Source of the DNA: Clostridiales bacterium
GTDB taxonomy: Bacteria > Bacillota > Clostridia > Christensenellales > CAG-138
NCBI GenBank assembly: GCA_012517905.1
Contig: JAAYUE010000044.1
Location: 1-60,866, forward strand
Length of the DNA stretch: 60,866 nt
Direction: 5' to 3'
Shown: piece after piece, positions 32,956-41,472 of the stretch
How the letters are laid out: each line of letters begins with the position of its first letter
How positions within the stretch are numbered: the first letter of the stretch is position 1
Program-made: the position numbers and the translations under genes
Notes under the pieces: model-generated
The model's input: only the letters and a program-made list of their open reading frames with translations
The model's database searches: none
Told to the model about the DNA's origin: nothing

Positions 32956-35346
32956 ATGCGATACGGATTTTTTGACGACAAACGGCGCGAATACGCCGTC
33001 GAGCGGGTGGATACGCCCGTCTCCTGGACAAACTACATCGGAACCAAGGATATGTGCGGGGTGTTCAACCAGACCGCGGGGGGCTATCTCTTCTGCGGTT
33101 CGAGCGAATACCACCGCATTACGCGTTTTCGCCCCAACGGCGTGCCCATGGATGTGCCCGGGCACTACGTATACCTGCGGGACGAGGCGGACGGGGATTT
33201 CTGGAGCGTGAGCTGGCAGCCGGTCGGCAAACCGCTCGATCAGGCGAAATACGCCTGCCGTCACGGGCTTTCCTACAGCCGATATCTTTGCGACTACCGC
33301 GGCATCCATGCGGAGCAGACGCTGTTTGTCGCCGAGGACGACCCGGTCGAGTTCTGGGACGTAACCGTGACAAACAACAGCAACAGGGCGCGCAGGCTCT
33401 CCGTTTATTCTTACTGCGAATTTTCATTTCATCAGATCGACATGGACAACCGAAACTTTCAGATGAGCCTCTACGCCGCCGGCTCGCGTTATGCGGACGG
33501 CGTGATTGAGCACGACCTGTACTACGAAGAGGACGGCTGGCAGTTTTTCACCGCGAATTTCGAGCCGGACGGCTACGACTGCCTGCGGGATTCGTTCATC
33601 GGCCCTTATCGCTCGGAGCGAAACCCGCTCGCGGTGGAGCGCGGCAAGTGCTCCGCCAGCGCGGAGCTCGGCGGCAACCACTGCGGCTCGCTGATGAAAT
33701 ACATCGCGCTCGAGCCGGGCGAAAGCACGCGGCTGATCTTCCTGCTCGGCGAAGGCGGGCTGGAAGCGGGCCGCGCGATGCGGACGAAATACGCCTCCGC
33801 CGAAGCGGCGGACGAACAGTTTGAAAAACTGCGCCGCTTCTGGGACGAAAAGCTGAACCGCCTGCAGATCGAGACCCCCAGCGCGGGCATGAATTCGCTG
33901 ATCAACACCTGGACGCTGTATCAGAGCGAGATCAACGTGATCTTTTCGCGGTTTTCCTCGTTCATCGAGGTCGGCGGGCGCACGGGGCTGGGCTATCGCG
34001 ACACCGCGCAGGATGCGATGTGCGTGCCGCACAGCAATCCGGATCAATGCAGGCGGCGCCTTGTGGAGCTGCTGCGCGCAGAGACGCGCGCGGGCTACGG
34101 CCTGCACCTCTTTGAACCGCGCTGGTTTGAGCCGGAGCAGAAGCGGCAGAGCTTCCGCTCGCCGACGGTGATTCCGATGCCGGACCGCGCGAGCATCGTG
34201 CACGGCATTCAGGACGCCTGCTCGGACGACGCACTCTGGCTCGTTTCGGCGGTTGCGCAGTATATCAAGGAGACGGGCGAGCTTTCGTTTGCGGACGAAA
34301 TCGTGACCTATGCCGACGGCGGCGAGGAGCGCGTATACGACCACCTTAGGCGCATACTCGACTTTTCGGCGGAGCAGGTCGGGCAGAACGGCATCTGCAA
34401 AGGCCTCCGCGCGGACTGGAACGACTGCCTCAACCTCGGCGGCGGCGAGAGCGCCATGGTCAGCTTTTTGCACTATTGGGCGCTGAACCAGTTCATTCCG
34501 CTTGCGCGGACGCTCGGGCGCGACGCGGACGCCGCGCGCTATGCGGCCATGGCGGAGCGGGTGAAAGACGTCTGCGAGCGCGTGCTCTGGGATGGAAGCT
34601 GGTATATCCGCGGCATCACGGCGGACAACCGAAAGATCGGCACGCACACGGACGAGGAGGGCAAGGTGCACCTCGAGAGCAACGCCTGGGCGGTGCTCTC
34701 CGGCGCCGCCTCGAAAGAGCGCGGAGAGCAGGCCCTCGCCTCCGTCAAAGAATATCTCTTCACGCCGTACGGGCTGATGCTCAACGCGCCGCCGTATACC
34801 AGACCGGACGACGGCATCGGGTTTGTGACCCGCGTCTATCCCGGTCTGAAAGAAAATGGCGCGATCTTTTCGCATCCCAACCCCTGGGCCTGGGGCGCGG
34901 CTTGCGCCCTTGGCGACGGCGAAACGGCCATGGCGTTTTACGACGCGTTGTGCCCCTACAACCAAAATGATAAGATAGAAATACGTCAAGCCGAGCCGTA
35001 TACCTACTGCCAGTTTGTGGTGGGCAGGGCGCATACGGCGTTTGGGCGCGCGCGGCACCCGTTCATGACGGGCTCCGCCGGCTGGTCCTATTTCGCGGCG
35101 ACAGAGTACATCCTCGGCGTCCGGCCGGACTATGACCGGCTGATCGTCGATCCCTGCATTCCGCCGGAATGGAAGGGATTCTCCGTTTCGCGCGCCTGGC
35201 GCGGCGCGGTCTACGACATCCATGTCGAAAACCCGTCCGGCGTTTCGCGCGGGGTGAAGTCGCTCCTGGTGGACGACGCGCCGGCGGAGACGATTCCGCC
35301 GCTGCCCGCGGGCGCGCGATGCCGCGTGGACATCGAACTCGGATAA
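32956..35346 (+). CDS. GH94 phosphorylase, N,N'-diacetylchitobiose phosphorylase-like
   Basis: 796 residues, the length of Vibrio chitobiose phosphorylase ChbP (about 800), which it matches by memory over its whole length: WTNYIGT, GHYVYLRD, FASFIEVGGRTGLGYRDTAQD-like block (SSFIEVGGRTGLGYRDT), HGIQDACSDD, and KGLRADWNDCLNLGGGES with the catalytic acid D487. It converts a beta-linked disaccharide plus phosphate into sugar-1-phosphate plus free sugar in the cytoplasm. AGAGGAGG supports the start at 32956. The specificity between GlcNAc and glucose disaccharides is set by few residues and should be tested. A CUT1 importer and a phosphohexomutase downstream complete the route. Confidence 0.88.
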   Translation: MRYGFFDDKRREYAVERVDTPVSWTNYIGTKDMCGVFNQTAGGYLFCGSSEYHRITRFRPNGVPMDVPGHYVYLRDEADGDFWSVSWQPVGKPLDQAKYACRHGLSYSRYLCDYRGIHAEQTLFVAEDDPVEFWDVTVTNNSNRARRLSVYSYCEFSFHQIDMDNRNFQMSLYAAGSRYADGVIEHDLYYEEDGWQFFTANFEPDGYDCLRDSFIGPYRSERNPLAVERGKCSASAELGGNHCGSLMKYIALEPGESTRLIFLLGEGGLEAGRAMRTKYASAEAADEQFEKLRRFWDEKLNRLQIETPSAGMNSLINTWTLYQSEINVIFSRFSSFIEVGGRTGLGYRDTAQDAMCVPHSNPDQCRRRLVELLRAETRAGYGLHLFEPRWFEPEQKRQSFRSPTVIPMPDRASIVHGIQDACSDDALWLVSAVAQYIKETGELSFADEIVTYADGGEERVYDHLRRILDFSAEQVGQNGICKGLRADWNDCLNLGGGESAMVSFLHYWALNQFIPLARTLGRDADAARYAAMAERVKDVCERVLWDGSWYIRGITADNRKIGTHTDEEGKVHLESNAWAVLSGAASKERGEQALASVKEYLFTPYGLMLNAPPYTRPDDGIGFVTRVYPGLKENGAIFSHPNPWAWGAACALGDGETAMAFYDALCPYNQNDKIEIRQAEPYTYCQFVVGRAHTAFGRARHPFMTGSAGWSYFAATEYILGVRPDYDRLIVDPCIPPEWKGFSVSRAWRGAVYDIHVENPSGVSRGVKSLLVDDAPAETIPPLPAGARCRVDIELG

Positions 35347-35355
35347 CCGTTTCAT

Positions 35356-35381
35356 CAGGCTTCGGCATGCTCCGGAGCCTG
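35356..35381 (+). promoter_or_regulatory. intercistronic hairpin
   Basis: CAGGCT-T-CGG pairs with CCG-G-AGCCTG around a 6-nt loop between the phosphorylase and the sensor kinase. There is no T-run; it may lower read-through. Confidence 0.5.
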
Positions 35382-35413
35382 AGCCATCTTGTCTCGACGG
35401 AAGGAGTACGGCC

Positions 35414-37144
35414 ATGGCCAAGCGTTCGGAGCGCGGCGTTTCCCTCAAGCGCGGGCTCATCGCGCTCATCGGCGTCTGCTGGGTGCTGCCGGTGATGCTC
35501 ATCCTCGCGCTCTCGGGCTATTTCATCCGAAACAATCTGCAAAGCCGCATCGACGACACCATCGATACCAGCGTGACCAACGCGCTGAACCTGACGCGGG
35601 CGAGCGTGGACTCCGCGCTCTCGGCATCCCGCGCGGCGAGCTACGACAACGTCATCCAGCGCGCCTGGACGCAGTATACCGAGGATGGTGACGGCGTCGC
35701 GCTCTATGCGAGCGTGACGGAGTATCTCTCCCAGCAGTATTCCTACGACGAGAACTTTCGCGGCGTGATGCTCTATTTCGTCTCCGATCCGTCCACGATC
35801 TATTACGCGAGCAACCGCTCCAACATGGGCAAGACCGATCCGATCCGCAACTACCGCGCCTATGCGCACGAGATGGCGCGTTCGCTCTCCAAAGAGGCGG
35901 GCACGCAGGTGCGCTTTTTCGAGGCGGACGGTGCGCTGTATATGCTGCGCAACATCGTGGACAGCGCGTTTTCGCCTTACGCGGTCATCGTGATGGAGTG
36001 CGACGAGGAGGAACTCTTCGCACCGCTTTGCAACATCGTGTGGCTGACGGACGCGAGCGTGGAGCTCAACGGCATCACGCGCGTCATCGCGGGCGAAGGC
36101 GTGGCACAGGGCGCGGCGGAGCAGGGGACGGCGCTCAACTCGACCTATCAGATCGACCGGACGCTGCGCACCTCGGACTATACGCTCGGCCTGCTCGCGC
36201 GTTCCGACGGCTCCCAGCTGACCAACGAACTGCCGAGCTCCATGCGGTCCCTGATCCTCGTGATGCTGCTTGCCGTGCCGCTGCTGGCGTTCGTCATCTG
36301 GGCGTTTTACCGCTATGTCACCGTGCCGCTGGAGCGGCTGGTCGACGCCGCGCGGCACGTCAAGCGCGGCGAGCGCGGCTATGCCATTTCCCCGCTGCCG
36401 CAGAGCCGGGAGTTTCGCTCGCTTGCAGAGCACTTCAACAGCATGTCCGCCGAACTCAAGACGCAGTTTGAGCAGAGTTATGAGGAACAGCTGGCCCTGC
36501 AGGACGCGCGCGTCAAGGCGCTGCAGAGCCAGATCAGCCCGCATTTTCTGAACAACACGCTCGAGATCATCAACTGGGAAGCGCGCATGGCGAACAACGA
36601 GAAGGCCTGCCGCATGATCGAGGCGCTTTCCACCATGCTGGACGCCGCGATGGCGCGCGGCGGAAGCCCGGTTGTGACCATCGCCGAAGAGCTGCATTAT
36701 GTGGACGCGTACCTCTATATCCTCTCCGAGCGTTACGGCGAGCGTCTCCGCGTCGACAAGCAGATCGACGAATCCCTGCTGGAGGAGGCCGTGCCGCGGC
36801 TGATCCTGCAGCCCATCGTGGAAAACGCCGTCGAACACGGCGTTGAAAAGCGCGCAAATGGCGCGATCACGCTGCGCATTTTCGCCGTGGAGCGGCAGCT
36901 CTATCTCGAGGTGGAAAACGACGGCAACATGACCGAGCAGGACCGCGACAACATCCGGCGGCTTTTGAGCTGGGACGGTGCGAGCGAGGACAGCGAGACC
37001 CGCCTCGGGCGCATCGGCATCCGCAACGTCAACCGCCGTCTCAAGATCCTCTATGGAGAGCAATACGGGCTGACCATCGAGGAGACCGCGCCGGGCAGCA
37101 TCCTTGCGCGCATCGTGCTCCCGCTCGGCAGGCCGCGCCGGTAA
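35414..37144 (+). CDS. YesM/LytS-type sensor histidine kinase
   Basis: 576 residues: membrane helix at about 14-36, a 240-residue extracytoplasmic sensor, a second helix near 282-300, HAMP, then a His_kinase domain with QISPHFLNN (H377 as phosphate site) and a HATPase with ILQPIVENAVEHG and GIRNVNRRL. Such kinases sense oligosaccharides or binding-protein states outside the cell and act on AraC-type regulators. The matching YesN-like regulator is encoded at 40651, after the transporter genes. GGAAGGAG precedes the ATG. Confidence 0.87.
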   Translation: MAKRSERGVSLKRGLIALIGVCWVLPVMLILALSGYFIRNNLQSRIDDTIDTSVTNALNLTRASVDSALSASRAASYDNVIQRAWTQYTEDGDGVALYASVTEYLSQQYSYDENFRGVMLYFVSDPSTIYYASNRSNMGKTDPIRNYRAYAHEMARSLSKEAGTQVRFFEADGALYMLRNIVDSAFSPYAVIVMECDEEELFAPLCNIVWLTDASVELNGITRVIAGEGVAQGAAEQGTALNSTYQIDRTLRTSDYTLGLLARSDGSQLTNELPSSMRSLILVMLLAVPLLAFVIWAFYRYVTVPLERLVDAARHVKRGERGYAISPLPQSREFRSLAEHFNSMSAELKTQFEQSYEEQLALQDARVKALQSQISPHFLNNTLEIINWEARMANNEKACRMIEALSTMLDAAMARGGSPVVTIAEELHYVDAYLYILSERYGERLRVDKQIDESLLEEAVPRLILQPIVENAVEHGVEKRANGAITLRIFAVERQLYLEVENDGNMTEQDRDNIRRLLSWDGASEDSETRLGRIGIRNVNRRLKILYGEQYGLTIEETAPGSILARIVLPLGRPRR

Positions 37145-37248
37145 CGGCAGGGCGCGTGTCCGCTACCAGCGGCGGTTGTCGCCGCAACAGCGCAAGCACA
37201 TGCAAAAAACGGCAACCGCGTGCCTTATTCGCGGCGCGTCCGCCGTTT

Positions 37249-37286
37249 TATAATAATTTTACAAATGCAAATCTATATTTGCATTT
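37249..37286 (+). promoter_or_regulatory. promoter and perfect 10+4+10 inverted repeat before the binding-protein gene
   Basis: TATAAT (37249-37254) is followed at the expected transcription start by AAATGCAAAT-CTAT-ATTTGCATTT (37263-37286). It could be an operator over the start point or a 5' stem that stabilises the message. Confidence 0.6.
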
Positions 37287-37315
37287 CTATTAAATCGATA
37301 CGGAGGAAAGAGACC

Positions 37316-38656
37316 ATGAAGAAAACCCTTGCGCTCATTCTGGTACTGGCCATGTGCCTGACCGCGTTTGCGGGCTGTCAGCCGACGACTTCCGCCACGA
37401 CCGCAACGGAGGCGCCCGCCGCCACCGAGGCCGCAACGGAAGCGACCGCCGCGCCCGAGGCGGCTATGGAACCCGTTACACTGACGGTCGTCACCTCTTA
37501 CGGCGGCGACGACGGCAACCGCGCCAACTATGAAGCCGCTCTGGCGGGCTATGAAGCGGAGACCGGCAACACCGTGCTCGACGCCTCCGCAACCTCCAAC
37601 GAAGACTGGAAAGCCAAGGTCATGACGGACTTTGAGACCGGCACCGAGCCCGACGTACTCTTCTACTTCAACGGCAACGACTCCGACGCGATCGTCTCCG
37701 CCGGCAAGGTCGTTTCCCTCGACGAAATCCGCGCGGTCTATCCCGAATATGCGGACAACATGAAGGAAGAAATGCTCGTCGCCTCCCCTGTGGACGGCAT
37801 GGTATACAGCGTGCCGGTCAACGGCTACTGGGAGAGCATGTTTGTCAACACCAAGGTCCTTGAAGCGGCGGGCGTCGCCGTTCCGGGCGCGGACTACACC
37901 TGGGATCAATTCCTCTCCGACTGCGCGAAGATCAAGGAAGCCGGATTCACGCCGGTGGCCGTCTCCCTGCAGGAAGTGCCGCACTACTGGTTTGAGTTCA
38001 CAGTTTACAACAACGGCAGCACCGCGGACCATCTCAATGTGCCCGCTTCGTCCAGCGACGAAACCGGCATGAAGTGGGCCGCCGGCCTCGAAGACATCAA
38101 GGCGCTCTACGACGCGGGCTATCTGCCCGAGAACACCCTGACCGCGACGGATGCCGAGACCGTTCAGCTCATTGCGGACGGCCAGGCCGCGTTCCTCATC
38201 GACGGCAGCTGGAAAGTCGGCTTCTTCCAGACCAACTGCGCGGATCACCTCGGCGACTTCGCGCTCAGCTATGTTCCGGCCAAGGGCGACCGTCAGGCGA
38301 CCGACCTCATCGGCGGCATCTCGATGGGCTACTACATCACCAAAAAGGCCTGGGATGATCCCGCCAAGCGCGAAGCGGCCGTCAAGTTTGTCGAATACAT
38401 GACGAGCGACGAGCAGGTCTCCGTCTTCTCCGTCACCGCCGTGACCGCCCTGAAGAACGGCGTCATTCCGGCCGACAGCCTCGACAGCCTCCAGAAGTCC
38501 GCAATCGCGATGTGCGCGGGCGCAACGAGCGTCGTCGGCGCCGTGCAGGACAAGCTCACGAGCGAGCAGCGCGGCGATCTCTTCGCCAACGTGAAGAATA
38601 TCGTCACCGCCAAGATCACCGCGGCGGAAGCCATCGATTCCGCGCTCGCCAAATAA
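37316..38656 (+). CDS. ABC transporter solute-binding lipoprotein, family 1
   Basis: 446 residues: lipoprotein signal with lipobox FAGC, a Thr/Ala/Glu linker, then an extracellular-solute-binding type 1 fold (TEPDVLFYFNGND, VYSVPVNGYWESMFVNTKVL, AAFLIDGSWKVGFF). It binds oligosaccharides and passes them to the permeases encoded by the next two genes. CGGAGG before the ATG. The coding strand here uses C-ending codons more strongly than its neighbours, as for a highly expressed gene. Likely ligand: the disaccharide cleaved by the GH94 enzyme. Confidence 0.86.
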   Translation: MKKTLALILVLAMCLTAFAGCQPTTSATTATEAPAATEAATEATAAPEAAMEPVTLTVVTSYGGDDGNRANYEAALAGYEAETGNTVLDASATSNEDWKAKVMTDFETGTEPDVLFYFNGNDSDAIVSAGKVVSLDEIRAVYPEYADNMKEEMLVASPVDGMVYSVPVNGYWESMFVNTKVLEAAGVAVPGADYTWDQFLSDCAKIKEAGFTPVAVSLQEVPHYWFEFTVYNNGSTADHLNVPASSSDETGMKWAAGLEDIKALYDAGYLPENTLTATDAETVQLIADGQAAFLIDGSWKVGFFQTNCADHLGDFALSYVPAKGDRQATDLIGGISMGYYITKKAWDDPAKREAAVKFVEYMTSDEQVSVFSVTAVTALKNGVIPADSLDSLQKSAIAMCAGATSVVGAVQDKLTSEQRGDLFANVKNIVTAKITAAEAIDSALAK

Positions 38657-38682
38657 GGCGCGGGCGTATCGAACGAACCGAA

Positions 38683-38714
38683 CAGGGGTCGACCGAGTGA
38701 TCGGCCGACCCCTG
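38683..38714 (+). promoter_or_regulatory. hairpin after the binding-protein gene
   Basis: CAGGGGTCG pairs with CGACCCCTG, with an inner CCGA/TCGG and a GTGA loop. No T-run. Same position and likely purpose as the hairpin at 7823: more binding protein than permease. Confidence 0.65.
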
Positions 38715-38812
38715 ACCATCTTCGCCGCCGTTTTCGCGGGCGGCAGGCAGATATTTCGATCAAGACGCGCGCAGGGCGGAACCGCCGCGGCGGGCAGACG
38801 GAGGCAGATCCC

Positions 38813-39703
38813 ATGAACTCCATGATATACAAAAAGAAATCGCCGCTGCTGTTTTTTCTGTTGCCAGCGTTTCTGTTTCTCGTCGTGTATCTGTATTATC
38901 CGTTCATCCAGAACATCATCAACAGCTTTCAGGCCATCTCCGGCCTAGGCACCAGGGCGACGGGCCTTAACCAGCCCTGGTACGCCAACTATGTCGAGCT
39001 CTGGAACGACCCGAGCATGCGCACGGCGGTCAAAAACACGCTGCTGCTCGTGCTCTGCACGCTCGTGTTCCAGGTCGGCACCGCGCTTGTGCTTGCGCTC
39101 ATCGTGGACCGCATCAAGGTCGGCGCGAAGTTTTTCCGGACGCTGTACTTCTTTCCGATCGTCATCAGCGCGACGGCGCTGGGCCTGCTCTTCAACCTCA
39201 TCTTTCTCTACAACGGCGGCATGCTCAACCAGCTGCTGCAAAATCTGGGTTGGGCCAGCGCCAACATCGACTGGAAGGGCGAGAAACATTACTTTTTCAC
39301 CATGCTGCTGCCGATTCTCTGGCAGTATGTGGGCTTTTACTTCGTCATCCTCGTGACGGGGCTCAACAATATTTCGACGGATGTGTACGAGGCCGCGGAG
39401 CTCGACGGCGCGACGGGCTGGAAGCGCGTGCGCTACATCACGCTGCCGCTGCTTCGCAACGTCATCTGCACCTGCCTCGTGCTTGCGGTCACCGGCGCGC
39501 TCAAGGTGTTCGACTTGCCATGGGTCATGATGGGCGCGGGCATTCCGCTCGACCAGTCCTGGCTGACCGGCACCTATATGTATAACCAGACCTTTACGCG
39601 CGGAAACGTGGACTACGGGTCCGCCATCGCGGTGGTCATCGTGGTGCTCGGCGTGCTGCTGGCGCAGATCGCCAACCGCGTGTTCAAAGAGAAAGAATAT
39701 TGA
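38813..39703 (+). CDS. CUT1 ABC transporter permease, MalF type
   Basis: 296 residues, six membrane helices, with the EAA loop that contacts the ATPase (YEAAELDGATGWKRVRYITLPLL). GGAGGC precedes the ATG. No ATPase gene lies in this cluster, so a shared MsmX-like ATPase encoded elsewhere is needed. Confidence 0.87.
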   Translation: MNSMIYKKKSPLLFFLLPAFLFLVVYLYYPFIQNIINSFQAISGLGTRATGLNQPWYANYVELWNDPSMRTAVKNTLLLVLCTLVFQVGTALVLALIVDRIKVGAKFFRTLYFFPIVISATALGLLFNLIFLYNGGMLNQLLQNLGWASANIDWKGEKHYFFTMLLPILWQYVGFYFVILVTGLNNISTDVYEAAELDGATGWKRVRYITLPLLRNVICTCLVLAVTGALKVFDLPWVMMGAGIPLDQSWLTGTYMYNQTFTRGNVDYGSAIAVVIVVLGVLLAQIANRVFKEKEY

Positions 39704-39717
39704 GGGAGGGAAAGCGT

Positions 39718-40596
39718 ATGAAACGAAACAGTGCGATCAAAAAGCGCGTTCCCCTTTCTCAGACGGTCTCCTACGCGGTGCTGATCTTCTGGGCGCTCAC
39801 CACCGTCTATCCGTTTTTCTGGGTCATCATCAACTCGTTCCGCGTGCGCGGCGAGATCCGCTCGGACTCGTTTTCGATTCCGTGGCCGTGGACGGGCAGC
39901 TTCACCTTCGACAACTACGTCACCGCAAACGATAGAAGCGACTTTGCGGCGGGCTACACCAACAGCATCCTCATCTCTGTGGTGGTCACGCTCGTGGTCG
40001 TGCTGCTGGCGGGCCTGTTTGCCTATGGCATGGTGCGTTACCGCTTTCGCGGACAGCGGTTTCTGCACGGCATGATCATCGCGGCCATGATGTTTCCGGT
40101 GTTTTCCACCATCATTCCGGTGTTTCGCATGGAGGTCATGATGGGGATTGCGAGCACGCAGAACCGCTGGCTTTCGCTGCTCTCCACCATACTGCCGCAG
40201 ATTGCGGGTAATCTCGCGTTTGCCATCGTGGTGCTGATGGGCTTCATCCGAAGCGTGCCCATCGACCTCGAGGAGGCGGCCTACCTCGACGGCTGCAACG
40301 TATTCCAGATCTATTTCAAGATCATCATCCCCGTGGCCAAGCCTTCGTTTGCGACGGTTGCGATCTTCTCCTTCCTCTGGTCCTACAACGACCTGTTTAC
40401 GCAGACGTTTTTCCTGCGCTATCCCAAGGAGAAGACGATTACGCTGCTCATCAACGAAATCAGCTCGCAGGCGGGCGTCAACTACGGACTCATGGCGGCT
40501 TCGGTCGTGCTTGTGGTCGTGCCGGTGCTCGTGGTGTACGTGCTGTTGCAGAAAAATATCATCAAGGGGTTGACCGTCGGCGCGGTCAAGGGCTGA
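39718..40596 (+). CDS. CUT1 ABC transporter permease, MalG type
   Basis: 292 residues, six membrane helices, EAA loop EEAAYLDGCNVFQIYFKIIIP. The ATG at 39718 has GGGAGGG 7 bp before it; an earlier in-frame TTG overlaps the previous stop and has no site. Partner of the MalF-type permease. Confidence 0.87.
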   Translation: MKRNSAIKKRVPLSQTVSYAVLIFWALTTVYPFFWVIINSFRVRGEIRSDSFSIPWPWTGSFTFDNYVTANDRSDFAAGYTNSILISVVVTLVVVLLAGLFAYGMVRYRFRGQRFLHGMIIAAMMFPVFSTIIPVFRMEVMMGIASTQNRWLSLLSTILPQIAGNLAFAIVVLMGFIRSVPIDLEEAAYLDGCNVFQIYFKIIIPVAKPSFATVAIFSFLWSYNDLFTQTFFLRYPKEKTITLLINEISSQAGVNYGLMAASVVLVVVPVLVVYVLLQKNIIKGLTVGAVKG

Positions 40597-40621
40597 TGCG
40601 CCGCCGGCGCGGCGCGGCGTG

Positions 40622-40630
40622 TGCTATAAT
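40622..40630 (+). promoter_or_regulatory. extended -10 promoter of the regulator gene
   Basis: TGCTATAAT (TG-N-TATAAT) ends 6 bp before the GGAAGGAG ribosome site. It may give separate, short-leader expression of the regulator. Confidence 0.5.
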
Positions 40631-40650
40631 GGTCGGGAAGGAGAATCCCG

Positions 40651-41391
40651 ATGATTCGAGTGGTGCTCATCGATGACGAAGCCATTATCCTCGAGGGCCT
40701 GAAAAAGGTCGTCGATTGGTCCGGCTTTGGCTGCGAAGTCGTCGCAACCGCGCAAAACGCCGCGGCGGGCGCCGCCGCCATCCGCCGCTGCCAGCCGCAC
40801 ATCGTGATTACGGACATCAAGATGCCCGATCAGGACGGGCTGACCATGCTTGCGGGGCTCAAGAGCGAGTTTCCCGCGCTGGAGATCACCGTGCTCACGG
40901 GGTATCGAGACTTCGATTACGCGCAGGAGGCGATCCGCCTCGGCGTGACGCGGCTGCTGCTCAAGCCTTCGAAGATGGACGAGATCAACGAAGCCATGCG
41001 CGTGATGACCGAAAATCTCCGCGCGTCCGGCGCGGCGCAGGAGGATGCGGAAGAGGACGACAAGCCCGCGGGGAGTTTTCTCGTCCGCAAGGCGCTGCAG
41101 TTTATGGAGGCGCATTACGCCGAAAAGCTCACCTTGCAGGACGTTGCCGATCACTGCTACGTCTCCCAGTGGCACCTGAGCAAGCTGCTCAACCGTCACG
41201 CGCAGAAGAGCTTTTACGACCTGCTCAACGAAACCCGCATCAAACAGGCGCAGCGGTTGCTCTCCGATCCGAAGCTCAAAATCGGCGACATCGGCGAGCG
41301 CGTTGGCTACTGCGACCCCGGGCACTTTGCGCGCACGTTTAAAAAGCTCACGGGCATGAGCGCCTATGAGTATCGAAACGGAAAGCGCTGA
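40651..41391 (+). CDS. YesN-type response regulator with AraC DNA-binding domain
   Basis: 246 residues: receiver domain (about 1-120) with D55 as phosphoacceptor in IVITDIKMP, and a C-terminal AraC domain with two helix-turn-helix units (LQDVADHCYVSQWHLSKLL and IGDIGERVGYCDPGHFARTFK). It lacks the middle region of longer YesN proteins. Expected partner of the sensor at 35414; together they should control the importer. Confidence 0.87.
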   Translation: MIRVVLIDDEAIILEGLKKVVDWSGFGCEVVATAQNAAAGAAAIRRCQPHIVITDIKMPDQDGLTMLAGLKSEFPALEITVLTGYRDFDYAQEAIRLGVTRLLLKPSKMDEINEAMRVMTENLRASGAAQEDAEEDDKPAGSFLVRKALQFMEAHYAEKLTLQDVADHCYVSQWHLSKLLNRHAQKSFYDLLNETRIKQAQRLLSDPKLKIGDIGERVGYCDPGHFARTFKKLTGMSAYEYRNGKR

Positions 41392-41425
41392 CGCACCGGC
41401 GAACGGCATCACTTGAAAAAATGAT

Positions 41426-41452
41426 GGGAATGATCAAGCTTTGGTCATTCCC
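41426..41452 (+). terminator. terminator after the regulator gene
   Basis: GGGAATGA pairs with TCATTCCC, with further inner pairs, followed by GTTTTC. The T-run is short, so some read-through into the mutase gene is likely. Confidence 0.6.
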
Positions 41453-41472
41453 GTTTTCGAAAGGGAACGAAT

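Noticed and set aside
33424-35502. 692-codon minus-strand frame opposite the GH94 gene
   Set aside because: Arginine/alanine/valine-rich antisense frame without domains or ribosome site; the plus strand is a clear GH94 protein.
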